Assembly (NCBI GenBank): GCA_018261895.1
Contig: JAGTRT010000012.1
Location: forward strand, 1-64,000
Source of the DNA: Pseudomonadota bacterium
GTDB lineage: Bacteria; Pseudomonadota; Gammaproteobacteria; Burkholderiales; Rhodocyclaceae
Direction of reading: 5' to 3'
Length of the DNA: 64,000 nt
The notes under the pieces were generated by a model. That model was not told where the DNA came from, did not search any database, and saw only the letters and a program-made list of their open reading frames with translations. Each line of letters opens with the position of its first letter. Within the stretch, counting starts at the first letter, position 1. Positions 44,501 to 53,163 of the stretch are shown one piece after another. A program made the position numbers and the translations under genes.

Positions 44501-44616
44501 TCATCGGCGGACTGCTCACCTCGACGGCGCTGACGCTCGTCCTGCTGCCCATCCTCTTCCGCCGCTTCGGTGTCAAAGCCACCGTATCCTTCACGGAGAC
44601 CCGCCGCCATGGCTGA
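41527..44616 (+). CDS. Heavy-metal RND efflux pump (CusA/CzcA type)
   Basis: A 1029-residue inner-membrane proton antiporter with twelve helices and two large periplasmic loops. Start MLDALIRFSLTQRLLVLVLTVMLV; DAFPDVSTTQVKI is the family mark. Helix 4 reads GLAIAIGMLVDAAVVVVEN: D401 and E408-like acids are kept but the first Asp of the CzcA DFGxxxD motif is Ala395, which places it nearer to the CusA-like monovalent-metal group than to Zn/Co/Cd CzcA (by family knowledge; metal not proved). Operon: adaptor, pump, DUF3240, TolC-like. Overlaps the DUF3240 gene by eight bases. Confidence 0.92.
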   Translation: MLDALIRFSLTQRLLVLVLTVMLVGAGVQAFLGLPIDAFPDVSTTQVKIILKAPGMTPEEVETRLAVPVEQELLGIPHQKLLRSVSKYALTDITLDFEDGTDIYWARQQVGERLAAAMGNLPPGATGGMAPITTPLGEMFMFTIEGELSLADKRALLDWVIRPQLRTVPGVADVNSLGGEVRTFEIVPNPQSLAARGLALKDLQTVLETNNRNDGAGRLNDGEESLLVRAEGAIATVDDVKSIVLQARDGAVVRVADVAEVRLGALTRYGAVTKSGNGEAVEGLVLGLRGANAQSVVEGVKARLAEIAPTLPPGVTIEPFYDRSNLVGRAVGTVSKALLEAIVLVVFLLLAFLGNLRAALVVALMLPLSALATFILMRMYGLSANLMSLGGLAIAIGMLVDAAVVVVENVESQLAEAQENLPTLHLIYRAAREVASPVTSGIVIIIIVFLPLLTLQGLEGKMFGPVALTIVFALASSLLLSLTVVPVLASYLIKRGVHHEPWLVKKLAAIYDRTLSTALNNSRTFMIAATIALAAAAGAFLLLGKSFMPTMDEGDMIMQLEKLPSIGIDQTIAIDSRVQQAILAEVPEIKSIVARAGSDELGLDPMGLNQTDTFMVLQPRDTWRKPDPAWLADQLRAVMENFPGIGYSFTQPIDMRVSEMLTGVRGDLAIKIFGPDLATLNRLSNEIVAAVKKVPGAEDTFTLKNDGVQYLKIAVDRLAAGRIGLNVDDIQNDLKALLEGRNVGVVIEQGRRVPVVLRGPTSLLNSPADFEALRISVPGGGSVPLANVAKIARIDGPVKVDRENAQRYVVVQSNVRDRDLVGFVDEARAAVARDVKLPNGYRLAWGGQFENQQRAAARLMIVVPVALALIFFLLFSTFRSVRQALLVLSNIPFAMIGGVFGLLISGEYLSVPASVGFIALLGIAVLNGVVMVTYFNQLLARGMAVGEVVVEGAKRRLRPVMMTASIAAFGLVPMLFATGPGSEVQRPLAIVVIGGLLTSTALTLVLLPILFRRFGVKATVSFTETRRHG

Positions 44617-44911
44617 TGTCCTGCTCTCGCTGACCATGCGCAACGACGTTGCCCAGGTGGTCGAAGACCTGCTGCTCTCCCGCCCCGACCTGGCACGCGG
44701 CTTTACCGTCAGCCTGGCCGAAGGGCACGGCGCCGTGATCCCGCTCGTCGAACCGGCCGAACTGGTCAGCGGCCATTCGCCGCGCACCCAGATCCGCATG
44801 GTCGGCCCGGAGGATCGCATGCGCGCCATCCTCGACCTGATCAAGGCCGAACTTCCCGGCACCAACATCTTCTTCTGGCTGATCCCGGTCATCGAAATGG
44901 GGCGCTTATGA
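44609..44911 (+). CDS. DUF3240 small protein of the efflux operon
   Basis: A 100-residue cytosolic protein of the DUF3240 family (PF11582), which resembles P-II proteins in size and fold and is found beside heavy-metal RND pumps. Seen: MADVLLSLTMRNDVAQVVED, RPDLARGFTVSLAEGHG and a C-terminal LDLIKAELPGTNIFFWLIPVIEMG. No signal peptide. It may sense or regulate pump activity in the way GlnK acts on AmtB, which is inference. Overlaps both neighbours, so it is translated with them. Confidence 0.8.
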   Translation: MADVLLSLTMRNDVAQVVEDLLLSRPDLARGFTVSLAEGHGAVIPLVEPAELVSGHSPRTQIRMVGPEDRMRAILDLIKAELPGTNIFFWLIPVIEMGRL

Positions 44912-46218
44912 ATTTCGAATTTGGCCATTTTTTCCGGTTGACCGTGGGATCGTCCCTTGTCCGCCTCGTCGTGGTCTTTGGCATCAACGGCATCGGCGGC
45001 ACCGGCTTCGCGGCCGAGGCCATGCCCAATCTGCCACCGACCGAGGTCGTCACCCGCGTCCTGCTCGCCAGCCCGACCGTGCAGGCCGCCGCCGGCCAGG
45101 TGCGCGTCGAGGAAGCCAACCGCACGCGTCTCGAAGCCGGGCAATACGAATGGAACGTCCGCCTTGGCGGCCAGCAGCGCCGGAGCAAGCCGGCCACCGG
45201 CACGGACGAACGCTTCAACGAGTGGAATGCCGCCATCGAACGCCCCTTGCGCCTGCCCGGCAAGGCCGGCATCGACGGCCAGCTTGGCGCGGCCGGTGTG
45301 GCGCTGGCCGAAACGGGGCACGGCGACGCACTGCACGAAACCAGCCGCAACCTGCTCAAGTCCTGGTTCGTCTGGCTCAAGGAAAGCGCCTCGGCGACAC
45401 AGTGGTCGGAACAGGTCGCCCTGCTCGACAAGCAGGCCAAGGGCATCCAGCGCCGCCAGCAGCTCGGTGACGCCGCCCGCCTTGAAGCCATCCAGTCCGA
45501 CGCCGCGCTGGCCCAGGCCGAAGCGGCCCTGGCTCAGGCCCGAGTTCGCCAGCAGACGGCCGCCGAGGACCTGCGCCGGCGCTACCCCGGCCTGCCGCTC
45601 GCCGCGCAGAACACGATTGCCGAACCGCTACCGGTCAATGGCAACGAAGCCGACTGGATCAACGCCATCCTCGAACACAGCCACGAACTCGAACTGTCGC
45701 GCGGCGAAACCCGACGCGCCCAGATTTTCGCCGGCCGCGCCAGCCGTGATCGCCTGCCCGACCCGACCATCGGCATGCATGTGTCGCGCGAACGCGCCGG
45801 AGAAGACCAGATCGTCGGCGCCTACATCAGCATCCCGCTGCCCGGCGGCGCCCGCCGCGCCAGCTCGGATGCGGCGCTCGCCCAGGCCGATGTCGCCGGT
45901 CGCCGGGAAGCCGCGGTGACCCAGCGAATCACCGCGGAGGCCGCGATGCTCTACCAGTCGGCCACTGCCGCCTACGCCACCTGGCAGGCCAGCCACGGCG
46001 CCGCCGAGCGCCTTGGCCAGGCCGCCGACATGACGGCACGCGCCTATCAGCTCGGCGAAGGCAGCCTCAACGACCTGCTCGCCACCCGCCGTCTGGCCAA
46101 CGATGCCCGCCTGGCCGCCCGCCTGAGCCAGCTCGATGCGCTCGAACTACGCTACCGCCTGCTGCTCGACGCCCACCGCCTGTGGGTCATGGACGAGGAA
46201 AAGCACGCCGGCGACTAG
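44908..46218 (+). CDS. Outer-membrane efflux channel (TolC/CusC-like)
   Basis: A 436-residue TolC-family channel of the metal-efflux system. The N-terminal MNFEFGHFFRLTVGSS is encoded by repeat copy 8 and is followed by RLVVVFGINGIGGTGFAAEA, a possible signal peptide. The mature part has two OEP halves with long amphipathic helices: LPPTEVVTRVLLASPTVQAA, RLEAGQYEWNVRLGGQ, then QLGDAARLEAIQSDAALAQA and in the second half AYQLGEGSLNDLLATRR. GTG/ATG: starts with ATG 44908 in the DUF3240 stop (ATGA). Completes the tripartite pump. Confidence 0.85.
   Translation: MNFEFGHFFRLTVGSSLVRLVVVFGINGIGGTGFAAEAMPNLPPTEVVTRVLLASPTVQAAAGQVRVEEANRTRLEAGQYEWNVRLGGQQRRSKPATGTDERFNEWNAAIERPLRLPGKAGIDGQLGAAGVALAETGHGDALHETSRNLLKSWFVWLKESASATQWSEQVALLDKQAKGIQRRQQLGDAARLEAIQSDAALAQAEAALAQARVRQQTAAEDLRRRYPGLPLAAQNTIAEPLPVNGNEADWINAILEHSHELELSRGETRRAQIFAGRASRDRLPDPTIGMHVSRERAGEDQIVGAYISIPLPGGARRASSDAALAQADVAGRREAAVTQRITAEAAMLYQSATAAYATWQASHGAAERLGQAADMTARAYQLGEGSLNDLLATRRLANDARLAARLSQLDALELRYRLLLDAHRLWVMDEEKHAGD
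44912..44945 (+). repeat. 33-bp dispersed repeat, copy 8, at the start of the TolC-like gene
   Basis: ATTTCGAATTTGGCC, a T-run, CCGGTTGACCGT. It begins one base after the ATG codon and is read in frame as NFEFGHFFRLTV, the second case of the repeat giving the N terminus of an exported efflux protein. Confidence 0.85.
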
Positions 46219-46276
46219 GGCACGTTCAGCGTAACCGGCGGAATGACTTCGCTTGCTGCGAATACGCCTCAAGCGC

Positions 46277-46546
46277 TCAGTTCGTGACCTTCTGCCAGCC
46301 CTTCGCCTGCATGCAGTCGTGCATGCGGCGCACGCTGGCGTTGGTCACGAAGCCGTCCGTGCCGGTGTAAACCAGTTGTTTGCAGAAGGTTTCGTCGCGC
46401 GCGTACTCGCCCTCCTGCGCCCCGCGTTTTTCCCAGTGCCAGGACGAGCAGGCCACCAGGCCGAGACAGAGCAGGAACAGCGGCTTCCGCCAGAAGGCGC
46501 GACAGGGATAGCAGCCATCAGCCACACCCGACTGCCCGAGACTCAT
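46277..46546 (-). CDS. Small lipoprotein, unknown
   Basis: An 89-residue protein with a predicted lipobox LGLVAC (positions about 28-33) after the hydrophobic stretch PLFLLCLGL, though 20 residues precede it (MSLGQSGVADGCYPC). The mature part is short and carries two further Cys (FCKQL, HDCMQ) and FVTNASVRRMHDCMQAKGW. The start codon lies in the stop of the REC-GGDEF gene (ATGA), so the two are translationally coupled. Not a family I recognise. Confidence 0.55.
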   Translation of the reverse strand: MSLGQSGVADGCYPCRAFWRKPLFLLCLGLVACSSWHWEKRGAQEGEYARDETFCKQLVYTGTDGFVTNASVRRMHDCMQAKGWQKVTN

Positions 46547-47481
46547 GCCACTTCCGCCCGGTTGCGCCCGGCGTCCTTGGCTTTGTAGAGCAGGTCGTCG
46601 GCCAGGCGAAACAGCGTCTTGATCTCGCCCATCGCGTGCGGGAAGCAGGCGGCGCCGACCGAAATGGTGACCACGCCATGCTGGCCGTTCTCGGCATGGG
46701 GAATGCCCAAGGCCGATACGGCCGCCACGATGTCGGCCGCAACGCCGGCGTGCACGCCGGGTTCGGCATCGGGAATGATCACGGCGAATTCCTCGCCGCC
46801 GTAACGGGCGACGAAGGAACCCGGCGCCCGCCGCGCATCGTTGATCTGCTGAAGCTGCCGCGCCAGGCAGGCCGCCACGGCCCGCAGGCAGTCGTCGCCG
46901 ACGAGGTGGCCGTAGTGGTCGTTGTATTTCTTGAAATTGTCGACATCGACCATCAGCAAGCTGAATGGACTCGATGCCGTCCGTGCCTGCTCCCAGGCCG
47001 CATCCACCCGCAGGTCCATGGCCCGGCGATTGAGCAGGCCGGTCAGGCCATCCTGGTTAGCCTGATCCTGGAGCTTGTTGTTGGCCAGGCAAAGGCGGGC
47101 GCGCAGCGCGGCAATCCGGGACATGGCCTTCATCTTGGCCTGCAGGATGTTCTCCGGCACGGTCTTCGAAATGAAGTCGTCACCGCCCGCCTCGATGGCC
47201 GTCACCAGATTGGCTTCGGTATCGGTGGCCGTGACAAAGATGATTGGCGTCCAGGCCCAGGGTTCCTGGCCTTCCAGCGCGCGAATCCGGGTCGTCACCT
47301 CGAAGCCGTTCATGCCCGGCATCTCGATGTCCATGAGGATCAGGTCGAAGTGCTCGTTGCGGAAATACTGGAGCGCAGTCTCGCCGTTGATGGCGTGTTT
47401 GACTTCGTGACCGAACGATTCCAGCCGCGCCCCCGTCAGCATGGCAATCGCTCGCGAATCGTCGACCAGCAAAATCTTCAT
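46543..47481 (-). CDS. Response regulator with diguanylate cyclase domain (PleD-type)
   Basis: A 312-residue REC-GGDEF protein. REC: LLVDDSRAIAML, phospho-Asp D51 (LMDIEMPGMNGFE), TATD and SKTVPEN. GGDEF: NQDGLTGLLNRRAMD, VDVDNFKKYNDHYGHLVGD and ARYGGEEF with an intact active site. The inhibitory I-site RxxD seems absent: the residues before GGEEF are RAPGSFVARY. So this cyclase may lack product inhibition. It forms cyclic-di-GMP on phosphorylation by an unknown kinase. Coupled to the small lipoprotein gene. Confidence 0.9.
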   Translation of the reverse strand: MKILLVDDSRAIAMLTGARLESFGHEVKHAINGETALQYFRNEHFDLILMDIEMPGMNGFEVTTRIRALEGQEPWAWTPIIFVTATDTEANLVTAIEAGGDDFISKTVPENILQAKMKAMSRIAALRARLCLANNKLQDQANQDGLTGLLNRRAMDLRVDAAWEQARTASSPFSLLMVDVDNFKKYNDHYGHLVGDDCLRAVAACLARQLQQINDARRAPGSFVARYGGEEFAVIIPDAEPGVHAGVAADIVAAVSALGIPHAENGQHGVVTISVGAACFPHAMGEIKTLFRLADDLLYKAKDAGRNRAEVA

Positions 47482-47703
47482 CCCGCATCCATTCCGTCAA
47501 AAACCATTCGGCGGAGTGTACCGCCAAGCGCGAGACCGGAAGTCGATTCGCGGGAAAATCTTCGCCATGCCGCCCCCGACCAAGTCCGCCGGCGGAACTT
47601 ACACGCCGACCCACTATCCAATCAGCATCCTGGCCACCATGCGTTTTCAATCGTCTGGCCGTCGTCGGGATTTGCTTTAAAGATGAATCCGGGAAGGACG
47701 ATC

Positions 47704-48072
47704 ATGCACAACCCCGTCGGCTGGTTCGAGATTTACGTGCAGGACATGGCCCGCGCCAAAGCCTTTTATGAAGCGGTTTTCGAGGTGAGCCTGACCCGCC
47801 TGGAAAATCCCGAACTGGAGATGTGGGCCTTCCCCATGCAGCCCGAGGGCTACGGCGCCTCCGGCGCGCTGGTCAAGTTTCCCGGTTGCGAATCCGGCGA
47901 CAACAGCGTGATCGTCTATTTCAGTTCGCCCGACTGCACCATCCAGGTCGCGCGGGCCAAGGCCGCCGGCGGCATCATCCACCGGGACAAGATGTCGATC
48001 GGCCAATACGGCTACATCGCGCTGATCGTCGATACCGAGGGAAGCATGATCGGCCTGCATTCGATGCAGTGA
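47704..48072 (+). CDS. VOC-family (glyoxalase-like) protein
   Basis: A 122-residue vicinal-oxygen-chelate fold protein. NPVGWFEIYVQDMARAKAFYEAVF opens the domain, written here as WFEIYVQDMARAKAFYEAV; then GALVKFPGCESG, VYFSSPDC and GQYGYIALIVDTEGSMIGLH with the acid that completes the metal or ligand site. Start: GGGAAGGACGATC before ATG 47704 suits better than the ATG at 47683. Small stand-alone members often handle thiols or toxic electrophiles; substrate unknown. The 222-base gap upstream, divergent from the cyclase gene, shows nothing I can name. Confidence 0.85.
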   Translation: MHNPVGWFEIYVQDMARAKAFYEAVFEVSLTRLENPELEMWAFPMQPEGYGASGALVKFPGCESGDNSVIVYFSSPDCTIQVARAKAAGGIIHRDKMSIGQYGYIALIVDTEGSMIGLHSMQ

Positions 48073-48085
48073 TCGGCCGACACCC

Positions 48086-48120
48086 GATTTCAATTTTGGG
48101 CATTTTTTCCGGTAGACCGT
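48086..48120 (+). repeat. 33-bp dispersed repeat, copy 9
   Basis: GATTTCAATTTTGGG, C, ATTTTTTCCGG and TAGACCGT: the GC core has A for T (GGTAGACC). It starts 14 bases after the VOC stop and is followed after 25 bases by the 269-bp element. Confidence 0.85.
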
Positions 48121-48145
48121 CAAAGTCGGCCGGCAAACGCCAAAT

Positions 48146-48414
48146 TAGGGCGTGTTCACAGTAAGCAGCGGGCGGCGCAAGGGGATGGCGGGGAGGCAGT
48201 GCAAGGCGCCGGTCGCGCGGTGCAGTGATCTGCACAAGCGAGCGGCAACGCCGCAATGCGCCCCGCCAACCCCTTGCCCTTCGGGTTTGCCGTAGCGGGT
48301 GGTCGCCGGCGTTGCTCGGCTCGGGAATGGAACAACCATTCCCAGCGCCTCGCGCCTTGGCGCCCCTCCCGCCACGGCAAACGCCGTCCCGCAGATTACT
48401 GTGAACACGCCCTA
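48146..48414. mobile_element. 269-bp MITE-like element, copy B
   Basis: Ends TAGGGCGTGTTCACAGTAA and TTACTGTGAACACGCCCTA: a perfect 19-base terminal inverted repeat. Interior nearly identical to copy A at 16909-17177, and the same length. Flanks read TTAG at the left and CTAG at the right, which fits the YTAR target of IS5-type transposition (by family knowledge). No transposase. The last three bases (CTA) are the complement of the lolA stop codon TAG. Confidence 0.85.
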
Positions 48415-49032
48415 GTCGCTCACGACATCGACACCCGCCGGAGGGACGAACTTGAAGGTCGTCGCCGGCAAGGCCGGATTGCGTTCGATTTTCGTGAAGC
48501 GGATATGCGTCGTCTGGCCGAAGCTGTCCTGCAACTCCATGGCCTTGAGGTCGTTGCCGGCAAAGCCGAGGCGAACCTTTTCGAAGCCGCTGTCGCCCGC
48601 CTTCGGCCGGGCCTCGACCCAGCTCATGCCGTCGGCCTCGCCGGCTTCGCTCAGCGTGAAATTCTTTTCCAGCTCGTTACGGCCCGAGAGCAGGGCCGCC
48701 GGCGAACTGCCGATGGCCTGCCCGGCCTTGCGCACGGTGACCTGCTGCAGGTCGGGGTCGTGAATCCAGACCTTCTCGCCGTCGCCGACGACGAGTTGCG
48801 GATAGGGCTTGAGAATTTCCCAGCGCAGCTTGCCGGGCCTGGAAATGGCGACGGTGCCGGATGACTGCTGCGGCTTGCGGCCGTTCTTGCCGATGACCAT
48901 CTGGGCAAAGTCGGCCTTCAGCGTGCGCGTGCTTTTCAGGAAGTCGTGCAGTTGATCGACCGCGCCGGCCTGGGCGAACAGGGGAAAAACCGCGCAGGCT
49001 GCGGTCAACAGGAGTTTTTGGGCAATTTTCAT
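48412..49032 (-). CDS. lolA: Outer-membrane lipoprotein carrier protein LolA
   Basis: A 206-residue periplasmic chaperone that carries lipoproteins from LolCDE to LolB. Signal peptide MKIAQKLLLTAACAVFPLFAQA. The mature part shows the LolA strand pattern: TLKADFAQMV, GTVAISRPGKLRWEIL, YPQLVVGDGEKVWIHDPDLQQVTV and FVPPAGVDVVSD at the C terminus. The TAG stop is exactly the outer end of the 269-bp element, so the natural C terminus probably remains but its stop is element DNA. Next to ftsK, the usual gene order. Confidence 0.92.
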   Translation of the reverse strand: MKIAQKLLLTAACAVFPLFAQAGAVDQLHDFLKSTRTLKADFAQMVIGKNGRKPQQSSGTVAISRPGKLRWEILKPYPQLVVGDGEKVWIHDPDLQQVTVRKAGQAIGSSPAALLSGRNELEKNFTLSEAGEADGMSWVEARPKAGDSGFEKVRLGFAGNDLKAMELQDSFGQTTHIRFTKIERNPALPATTFKFVPPAGVDVVSD

Positions 49033-49097
49033 GCGGCTAGCTTATCGGGTTGCGCCGGGGCGTGCTGTTTCAGGGTGTAACAAATTGCTGGCAGAAA

Positions 49098-51407
49098 TCA
49101 CTCCGCCGGCTTCTTCATCAACACTTCGCGCCCACCGCGGCCGTCCATGCCGGACACCAGCCCGGCCTTTTCCATGGCCTCGATGAGCCGCGCCGAGCGG
49201 TTGTAGCCGATGCGCAGATGGCGCTGGACGAGCGAAATCGAGGCACGCTGGTTCTTGAGCACGATATCGACGGCCTGGTCGTAGAGCGGATCGCTCTCGG
49301 CATCACCGCCCTCGCCGCCTTCGCTGCCGCCCTCTTCGTCGTCGCTGCCGCTACCGCTCAGGATGTCCTCGATGTACTCCGGCGCGCCGGTGGTCTTGAG
49401 ATGCTCGACGACGCGATGGACTTCGTCGTCGGACACGAAAGCGCCATGCACGCGGGTCGGATAGCCCGTGCCCGGCGCGAGGTAGAGCATGTCGCCCTGG
49501 CCGAGCAGCGCTTCGGCGCCCATCTGGTCGAGGATGGTGCGCGAATCGATCTTGCTCGACACCTGGAAGGACAGGCGGGTCGGGATGTTGGCCTTGATCA
49601 GGCCGGTGATCACGTCGACCGACGGCCGCTGCGTCGCCAGCACGAGGTGAATGCCGGAAGCACGCGCCTTCTGGGCGAGACGGGCAATCTGTTCCTCGAC
49701 CTTCTTGCCGACGACCATCATGAGGTCGGCCAGCTCGTCGATGATGACGACGATGAACGGCATGGTCTTCAAGGGTTCCGGCGTTTCCGGCGTCAGGGTC
49801 AGCGGATTCGGGATGTGCTCGCCCTTCTTCTCGGCGTCCTTGATCTTGGTGTTGAGGCCGGCGATGTTGCGCACGCCCATGGCCGACATGAGCTTGTAGC
49901 GCTTCTCCATCTCGGTCACGCACCAATGCAGCGCGTTGGCCGCCTGCTTCATGTCCGTGACGACCGGCGCCAGCAAATGCGGAATGCCTTCGTAGATCGA
50001 CAGTTCGAGCATCTTGGGGTCGACCATGATGAGGCGGACCTGGTCCGGCTCGGCCTTGTAGAGCATCGACAGGATCATCGCATTGACGCCCACCGACTTG
50101 CCCGAACCGGTCGTCCCGGCGACCAGCAGGTGCGGCGTCTTGGCCAGGTCGGCGACCACCGGCAGGCCGCCGATGTCCTTGCCGAGGCAGACCGTCAGCG
50201 GGCTGCTCATGTCGTTGTACGGCCGGCTGGAGATGATTTCGGACAGCTTCACCGTCTGCCGCTTCGGATTCGGCAATTCAAGCGCCATGCACGACTTGCC
50301 GGGCACCGTCTCGACGACGCGGATCGACACCATGGCCAGCGCACGCGCCAGATCGCGCGCCAGATTGACGATCTGGGCGCCCTTGACGCCGACAGCCGGC
50401 TCGATTTCGTAGCGGGTAATCACCGGCCCCGGCATGGCGGCCAAGACCTTGACCTGAACGCCGAAGTCGGCGAGCTTGCGCTCGATCAGGCGTGAGGTGT
50501 ATTCGAGGGTTTCCGGGCTGACCGTCTCGGTGGCCGGCGGGGCGGGGTCGAGCAGATGCAGCGGCGGCAATTGCCCGCCAATGATGGCTTCCGGGAACAG
50601 AGCCACCTGCTTTTCGCGCTCGACGCGCTTCTCGGCCTTCTTCGAGACCGGGACTTCAACCGGTGCCGGCGTCTCGATGATGATCGGATCGTGCAGTTCG
50701 ACGCGGCGCTTTTCTTCCTCGACGACCACCTCGCGCTGCTGCGCGACTTCCTTGCCGATCTGCCGGTCACGCCAGGCATCGACCCGGCCGTAGAAGAAAC
50801 CGACGAAGTTTTCCAGGAAGTAACCGAGCTTCTCGAAGGCCCAGACCCAGGACATCCCGGAAAAGATGCTCCAGCTGGCCGCCATGACGGCCAGCAGGAA
50901 GAGCGTCGAACCGGTGTAGCCAAACTGCGTCGACAGCACGCGGCCCAGCTCGATGCCGAGCATGCCGCCCGGCGCCAGCGGCAACACAGTCTTGGCCGAA
51001 TAGAAGCGCAGGGCCTCGAGCGACGAACTGGCCACGAGCAGGAGCGAAAATCCGGTCAGCGCGATGAACAGCGGGTGTTGCTTGTGGTCTTCCGGCGAAT
51101 GGTATTTGCGAAAGCCCCACCACACGAACATGCCGAGCAAGACTACCCACCACCAGGCCGAGAGCCCGAAAATGTAGAGCATGAGGTCGGCGATCCAGGC
51201 GCCGGCACGCCCGGCGGGGTTATGCAGCGCGCTCGAACCGACCGCATGCGACCAGCCCGGATCATCCTTGCTGAACCCCCACAGGGCCATGGTGAGGAAC
51301 AGGGCCACGGCGCCGACACCCAGCCAGCGCGATTCCTGAAGCAATGAACCAATCTTCTCCGGCAGCGGGCTAGGCGCCGCCGCCCGGTTGACCATCCGTG
51401 CCGCCAC
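49098..51407 (-). CDS. ftsK: DNA translocase FtsK
   Basis: A 769-residue septal DNA pump that segregates the chromosome terminus and activates XerCD. Four membrane helices in the first 170 residues; a short linker rich in charged residues (about 200-300); the alpha/beta motor with Walker [15 protein letters not shown] (about 432-445), [11 protein letters not shown], and [20 protein letters not shown]; a C-terminal gamma winged helix ([28 protein letters not shown]). The linker is far shorter than in E. coli. GTG 51407 starts three bases after the upstream regulator stop; ATG 51395 is an alternative. Confidence 0.95.
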   Translation of the reverse strand: MAARMVNRAAAPSPLPEKIGSLLQESRWLGVGAVALFLTMALWGFSKDDPGWSHAVGSSALHNPAGRAGAWIADLMLYIFGLSAWWWVVLLGMFVWWGFRKYHSPEDHKQHPLFIALTGFSLLLVASSSLEALRFYSAKTVLPLAPGGMLGIELGRVLSTQFGYTGSTLFLLAVMAASWSIFSGMSWVWAFEKLGYFLENFVGFFYGRVDAWRDRQIGKEVAQQREVVVEEEKRRVELHDPIIIETPAPVEVPVSKKAEKRVEREKQVALFPEAIIGGQLPPLHLLDPAPPATETVSPETLEYTSRLIERKLADFGVQVKVLAAMPGPVITRYEIEPAVGVKGAQIVNLARDLARALAMVSIRVVETVPGKSCMALELPNPKRQTVKLSEIISSRPYNDMSSPLTVCLGKDIGGLPVVADLAKTPHLLVAGTTGSGKSVGVNAMILSMLYKAEPDQVRLIMVDPKMLELSIYEGIPHLLAPVVTDMKQAANALHWCVTEMEKRYKLMSAMGVRNIAGLNTKIKDAEKKGEHIPNPLTLTPETPEPLKTMPFIVVIIDELADLMMVVGKKVEEQIARLAQKARASGIHLVLATQRPSVDVITGLIKANIPTRLSFQVSSKIDSRTILDQMGAEALLGQGDMLYLAPGTGYPTRVHGAFVSDDEVHRVVEHLKTTGAPEYIEDILSGSGSDDEEGGSEGGEGGDAESDPLYDQAVDIVLKNQRASISLVQRHLRIGYNRSARLIEAMEKAGLVSGMDGRGGREVLMKKPAE

Positions 51408-51409
51408 TG

Positions 51410-52075
51410 TCAGGCGACTCCGGGAATGACCAGCTGATCATTCTCGACGCGGATATAACCGCTCAATTCCAGATCGCGCATGACCTTGCTGACCATTTCG
51501 CGCGACGCACCAATCATCTTTGCCATATCCTGCTTCGAAATCTTTTTCTTCACCACGCGATTGCCATCGACCACCTCGGACATGTCGAGCAGCAGGCGCG
51601 CTACCCGGCCGTAAACGTCGAGCAGGGCCAGGCTTTCGATCTTCCGGTCGGCCTCGCGCAGGCGCGTGACCAGAATCTTCATGAGTTTCTGGGCGACCTG
51701 GAAGTTATCCTGCATGCAGCGCTGCAGGGAATCCTTGTCGAGGAACAGCAGTTCGCAGGCTTCCGCCGCAACGACGTTGGCCGAACGCGGGCTGCCGTCG
51801 ATCAGGCCCATTTCGCCAAAGAATTCGCCCGGACCCAGCCAGGCCAGGATGATCTCGCGACCTTCCTCGTCGGTGTTGGTGACCTTGGCCCGACCACTGA
51901 TCAGGACATAAAGGGAATCCGTACTGTCGCCGGCGCGCACGATGGAGGCGCTGCGCTCGACCCGCTTGCGTCCGGCAACCCGGGAGAGCTTTTCCAGCTC
52001 ACTCTGATCCAGCCCCGAAAACAGGGGGACGTTGCGCAAGACGACCAGGCTCAAACCACATGGAGTTGCTGACAT
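51410..52075 (-). CDS. CRP/FNR-superfamily transcription regulator
   Basis: A 221-residue CRP-type regulator. Effector domain: [21 protein letters not shown] is a phosphate-binding-cassette-like segment with an Arg-Ser pair as in cAMP-binding CRP. A dimer helix ([20 protein letters not shown] ... [14 protein letters not shown]) leads to the [32 protein letters not shown], given here in pieces. No N-terminal Cys cluster, so it is not an oxygen-sensing FNR; the ligand could be cAMP or cyclic-di-GMP. Divergent from trxB; the 129-base gap holds both promoters. Confidence 0.85.
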   Translation of the reverse strand: MSATPCGLSLVVLRNVPLFSGLDQSELEKLSRVAGRKRVERSASIVRAGDSTDSLYVLISGRAKVTNTDEEGREIILAWLGPGEFFGEMGLIDGSPRSANVVAAEACELLFLDKDSLQRCMQDNFQVAQKLMKILVTRLREADRKIESLALLDVYGRVARLLLDMSEVVDGNRVVKKKISKQDMAKMIGASREMVSKVMRDLELSGYIRVENDQLVIPGVA

Positions 52076-52186
52076 AAATCAGTTTCCGTTCATAGAGTTA
52101 CAGAAAGATTATAAACCGCTTTCCCAAATTACATAGGAACTTCGGAAAAATTGCAGCCTCAGACAACGCTATAATTTTCCCATTAA

Positions 52187-53161
<975 letters not shown>

Positions 53162-53163
53162 AT

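Noticed and set aside
42832-45336. 834-codon minus-strand frame opposite the RND pump
   Set aside because: Antisense of the pump with His/Asp/Arg-rich sequence and no domain.
46636-47703. Long plus-strand frame leading into the VOC gene
   Set aside because: Antisense to the REC-GGDEF gene; the real VOC start has its own Shine-Dalgarno at 47690-47697.
48146-48414. 269-bp element as a truncated IS with transposase
   Set aside because: No frame inside either copy resembles a transposase; the small frames are unlike any known protein.
52151-52175. TTGCAG...TATAAT as a full sigma70 promoter for trxB
   Set aside because: The spacer is only 13 bases; kept only as a possible -10 in the gene note.
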